Shown here: in pieces, positions 61,912 to 64,000 of the stretch
Layout of the letters: each line of letters begins with the position of its first letter
How positions within the stretch are numbered: position 1 is the stretch's first letter
Source: Gimesia alba
Lineage (GTDB): Bacteria; Planctomycetota; Planctomycetia; Planctomycetales; Planctomycetaceae
Assembly (NCBI RefSeq): GCF_007744675.1
Contig: NZ_CP036269.1
Location: forward strand, 5,373,546-5,437,545
Reading direction: 5' to 3'
Length of the DNA: 64,000 nt
Program-made: the position numbers and the translations under genes
The notes under the pieces: generated by a model
The model's input: the letters and a program-made list of their open reading frames with translations, nothing else
Told to the model about the DNA's origin: nothing
The model's database searches: none

Positions 61912-63345
61912 ATGAAATTCCTTTTTATTATTTTTGGCGCAGGATACACGTTCTGGTTTCTATTTCTGCTGATTGGTGAATTCGTTTCCTCTTTTAAAAA
62001 ACGTCCTTCCCAACGAAATGACTCTGAAATGACTCCGGAAGACTCGGTTACTTATTTCAGTAAGCAGATTCAGAAGAATCCCAGGGACACCGCCGCCTAC
62101 TTGGCACGCTCCACAGCCTTTTACCATCTGGAACAGTTCGATCTGGCAATCGCAGACTGTGATACTGTGACTCAGCTTGAACCCCAAAACCACTTTGCTT
62201 ACTTTAATCGTGGTGCTGTTTATGCACTACATAAGGAATTCGAAAAAGCAATCGTTGAATTGACTCATTGTCTGGAATTGAAACCGGACCTGGCAGATGC
62301 GCTGTTCAATCGGGCGTATTCCTATTCCAGTATCGGAAATATTGACTCCGCATTGAGCGACTTCAACCGTCTGGTAGAACTTGGCCCTCATAACCCTCAA
62401 CACTATCACACACGTGGTCACTTCTTATTACAACTTCAGAAGTATCCCGAAGCGGCTCAGGATTATACTCTCGCGATCCAATATGCCCCCCAGGAATGGG
62501 AATACTATTTCAATCGTGGTTGTGCCTATTCGAAACAAGGGAAATTAAAGGCTGCCCGGTCGGATTTTGAACGGGCGCTCGAATTAAACCCTTTTGATGA
62601 AACCATCCGCCTTAACCCTGAAGACATGGAGAGTTATCAACAACGGGGAAATCTCTATTTCTGTGCCGAACAGTATCAAAACGCATTAGACGACTTCATT
62701 CAGATACCAGAGCCTTCCACTGAGCTTCAGGTCTTAATAGGGTACTGCTACCTCAGATCAGATGACGTTGAGAAAGCAAAGTCAATCTTTCGGGAAGCCC
62801 TGGAACAAAACGTGTATGGCGAGGCGATCAATCTGAATTCTGCTGATTCGACCCTCTTTCTGGATCGAGCATATCTCTTACTGAATCTGGATGAATTTGA
62901 GCGAGCCATAGAAGACCTGACGCATGCCATGAATCTGGGTGAACAGTCTGCAGAACTGCTAGCAGCCCGGGGAACTGCCTACTATGAACTACATCATTTT
63001 CAAAAAGCGAAACTCGATTTCGAAGCAGCCATTCAGCAAGCCCCGGAATTCCACCCTGGCTATAACGGTCTCGCCTGGATGATGGCAACCTGCCCTGATC
63101 CAGAATTTCGCGACGCAAGACAATCACTGGGTCTGGCACGAAAGAACCTGGAATTGCATCCGGAACCGGAATGGAGTGATCTAGGCACTCTCGCTGCCGC
63201 CCTGGCAGCCACGGGCGATTTTGAAGAAGCAATCCGCATGGGGAAAGAATCGCTGAGTCTCGCCCCAAAACACGAACAAGCGGAATGCGAAACTAGGCTT
63301 GAGTGTTACGAACGTCATGAAGTTTATATCGACACCACTGAATAA
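61912..63345 (+). CDS. Membrane-anchored TPR protein
   Basis: A 477-residue protein with one N-terminal membrane helix (FLFIIFGAGYTFWFLFLLIGEFV) and about ten tetratricopeptide repeats over the rest (AYLARSTAFYHLEQFDLAIADCDTVTQLEP, AYFNRGAVYALHKEFEKAIVELTHCLELKP and so on). The frame is open from 61825, and ATGs at 61894 and 61912 are possible; the latter starts the helix and both lie after a TATAAT box. No ribosome site is obvious. Role is presumably protein-complex assembly; partner unknown. Confidence 0.85.
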   Translation: MKFLFIIFGAGYTFWFLFLLIGEFVSSFKKRPSQRNDSEMTPEDSVTYFSKQIQKNPRDTAAYLARSTAFYHLEQFDLAIADCDTVTQLEPQNHFAYFNRGAVYALHKEFEKAIVELTHCLELKPDLADALFNRAYSYSSIGNIDSALSDFNRLVELGPHNPQHYHTRGHFLLQLQKYPEAAQDYTLAIQYAPQEWEYYFNRGCAYSKQGKLKAARSDFERALELNPFDETIRLNPEDMESYQQRGNLYFCAEQYQNALDDFIQIPEPSTELQVLIGYCYLRSDDVEKAKSIFREALEQNVYGEAINLNSADSTLFLDRAYLLLNLDEFERAIEDLTHAMNLGEQSAELLAARGTAYYELHHFQKAKLDFEAAIQQAPEFHPGYNGLAWMMATCPDPEFRDARQSLGLARKNLELHPEPEWSDLGTLAAALAATGDFEEAIRMGKESLSLAPKHEQAECETRLECYERHEVYIDTTE

Positions 63346-63376
63346 CCTTTGCAATCTTGAAGAAAGCGGAATCTAT

Positions 63377-63447
63377 GAAGTCGAGACCAAAGCAAAAAAC
63401 AGGCGGTGCTGAAACTGATGCGGTCACTCCGCAGACGTGGCTGTTGA
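63377..63447 (+). pseudogene. Duplicated uvsE 3'-end fragment
   Basis: These 71 bp match the last 72 bp of uvsE (61275-61346), including the stop codon, with six mismatches and one deleted base by eye. Three mismatches are synonymous third-position changes. The segment between the two copies carries the membrane-protein and TPR genes. The fragment is not translated. Confidence 0.85.
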
Positions 63448-63478
63448 GAAACTGTCACTGAAGTCTGTCTGACAAAAC

Positions 63479-64000
63479 TCACAAAGTATAATCCGAATTG
63501 GCAATATCAGTCGCTCCGAGCAGTTTCAGATTTAATGAACCGCCGGTAACCAGCATTTCGTCGAGTGCATTGGTGACGTCTTCGATAGAGACTTCACCGG
63601 TGCCGTCTCGCTCGACATGAAACTGAACGGCACGTCGCATGAGTTCCTTGATGAATGCGGCGGAGACACCTTCGGTACGTCGCAGAATTTCCTCGATCAC
63701 CACATCTTTGACAATGACTCCCTCCGAGTAGAGCTGAATCAACTTACGGCGTCCATTGATATCTGGCAGAGGAAATTCGATTGCCTGATCAACGCGTCCA
63801 GGACGGGAGGCCAGGGCGGCTTCCAGCGTTTCCGGTCGATTTGTCGTGAGAATAAACAGAATATCAGAATCGGGTTTCAAGCCGTCCATTTCATTGAGTA
63901 GTTTATTGAGCAGGACTTCTTCGCAGGCACTGTTCATGTCTCTGCGATTGCGGGCAATCAGATCGACATCTTCGAGAACCACAATACTGGGCTGCAGTAA
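63479..64000 (-). CDS. AAA+ ATPase, C-terminal part (runs off the window)
   Basis: Partial protein; the frame is open to the right edge, so the N-terminus and Walker A are outside. Visible are Walker B (IVVLEDVDLIARNR), sensor 1 (ILTTNRPETLEAALASRPGRVDQAIEFPLPD, with the RPGR arginine-finger region) and the helical lid (RRTEGVSAAFIKELMRRAV). This is the pattern of FtsH/Cdc48-type AAA proteins. The last 35 residues are not conserved. Function cannot be refined without the missing part. Confidence 0.9.
   Translation of the reverse strand, partial: LLQPSIVVLEDVDLIARNRRDMNSACEEVLLNKLLNEMDGLKPDSDILFILTTNRPETLEAALASRPGRVDQAIEFPLPDINGRRKLIQLYSEGVIVKDVVIEEILRRTEGVSAAFIKELMRRAVQFHVERDGTGEVSIEDVTNALDEMLVTGGSLNLKLLGATDIANSDYTL

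Overview
The window looks like chromosomal DNA of a planctomycete, most like the Gimesia/Planctomyces group. The inference rests on family content: two prepilin-type DUF1559 proteins each followed by a small lipoprotein, an adjacent DUF1592/DUF1552 pair with haem c motifs, a large DUF2126 transglutaminase, and abundant secreted or lipoprotein genes, at a G+C that looks close to one half. No rRNA, tRNA, CRISPR array, phage or insertion-sequence transposase was recognised.

Layout. 0.2-1.8 kb: DUF1559 protein plus lipoprotein. 2.2-11.7 kb: two successive sets of circularly permuted ATP-grasp, alpha-E and transglutaminase functions, first as separate genes, then with ATP-grasp and alpha-E fused. 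11.7-16.5 kb (minus): GntR/FCD regulator, DUF1592 and DUF1552. 17-18.4 kb: second DUF1559/lipoprotein pair. 18.4-23.2 kb: short-chain dehydrogenase, ScdA_N/DUF542 protein, DinB-like protein, an intradiol dioxygenase broken by a one-base frameshift, and a DUF3500 protein. 23.2-32.2 kb is a gene-poor accessory stretch with 273-bp tandem repeats, several REP-like hairpins, a kinase-fold phosphotransferase, a WD40/LRR protein, an ICMT-like methyltransferase and an LRR protein. 32.2-44.5 kb: small enzymes and regulators (GNAT, VOC, tandem DUF805, SET domain, TetR/CMD/PNPOx), a large inverse-autotransporter-like beta-helix protein, an acyl-carrier/SUMF1 fusion, and an ArsR/SRPBCC/DUF1569 group. 44.5-55.4 kb: a PcfJ-like protein, a SEC-C mini-protein, then a seven-gene RNA-repair cluster. 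56.3-59.7 kb (minus): arsenic resistance (arsR, ACR3, arsC, arsI) plus DUF488 and a second ArsR. 60-64 kb: TspO-like protein, UV endonuclease, membrane protein, TPR protein, a stray uvsE tail fragment and the start-less end of an AAA+ ATPase running off the right edge.

The most interesting system is the RNA-repair cluster at 46.7-55.4 kb. It has an RNA ligase, an HD-phosphoesterase/P-loop kinase (HD-Pnk type), a Zn-ribbon protein of unknown role, a 1041-residue protein, two overlapping polymerase-beta-type nucleotidyltransferases and a helical-repeat protein. The 1041-residue protein joins the ligase-activating N-terminal domain of Hen1 to a Pnkp that keeps phosphatase and ligase but lacks the Walker A half of its kinase. 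The Hen1 methyltransferase domain is also missing. The separate HD-Pnk could supply the missing kinase, so the cluster reads as a rearranged Pnkp/Hen1 pathway without the 3'-end methylation step.

Regulation is unusually readable. The TetR gene and one ArsR gene have a promoter whose predicted start coincides with the ATG (leaderless), and a second ArsR has a leader of only a few bases; in all three a palindromic operator lies in the promoter. Matching operators recur in front of the presumed target genes of the TetR and arsenic ArsR regulators, and a 12-bp palindrome recurs in front of the GntR regulator and the neighbouring DUF1559 gene. Functions are assigned by recognising motifs by eye; no database search was run.
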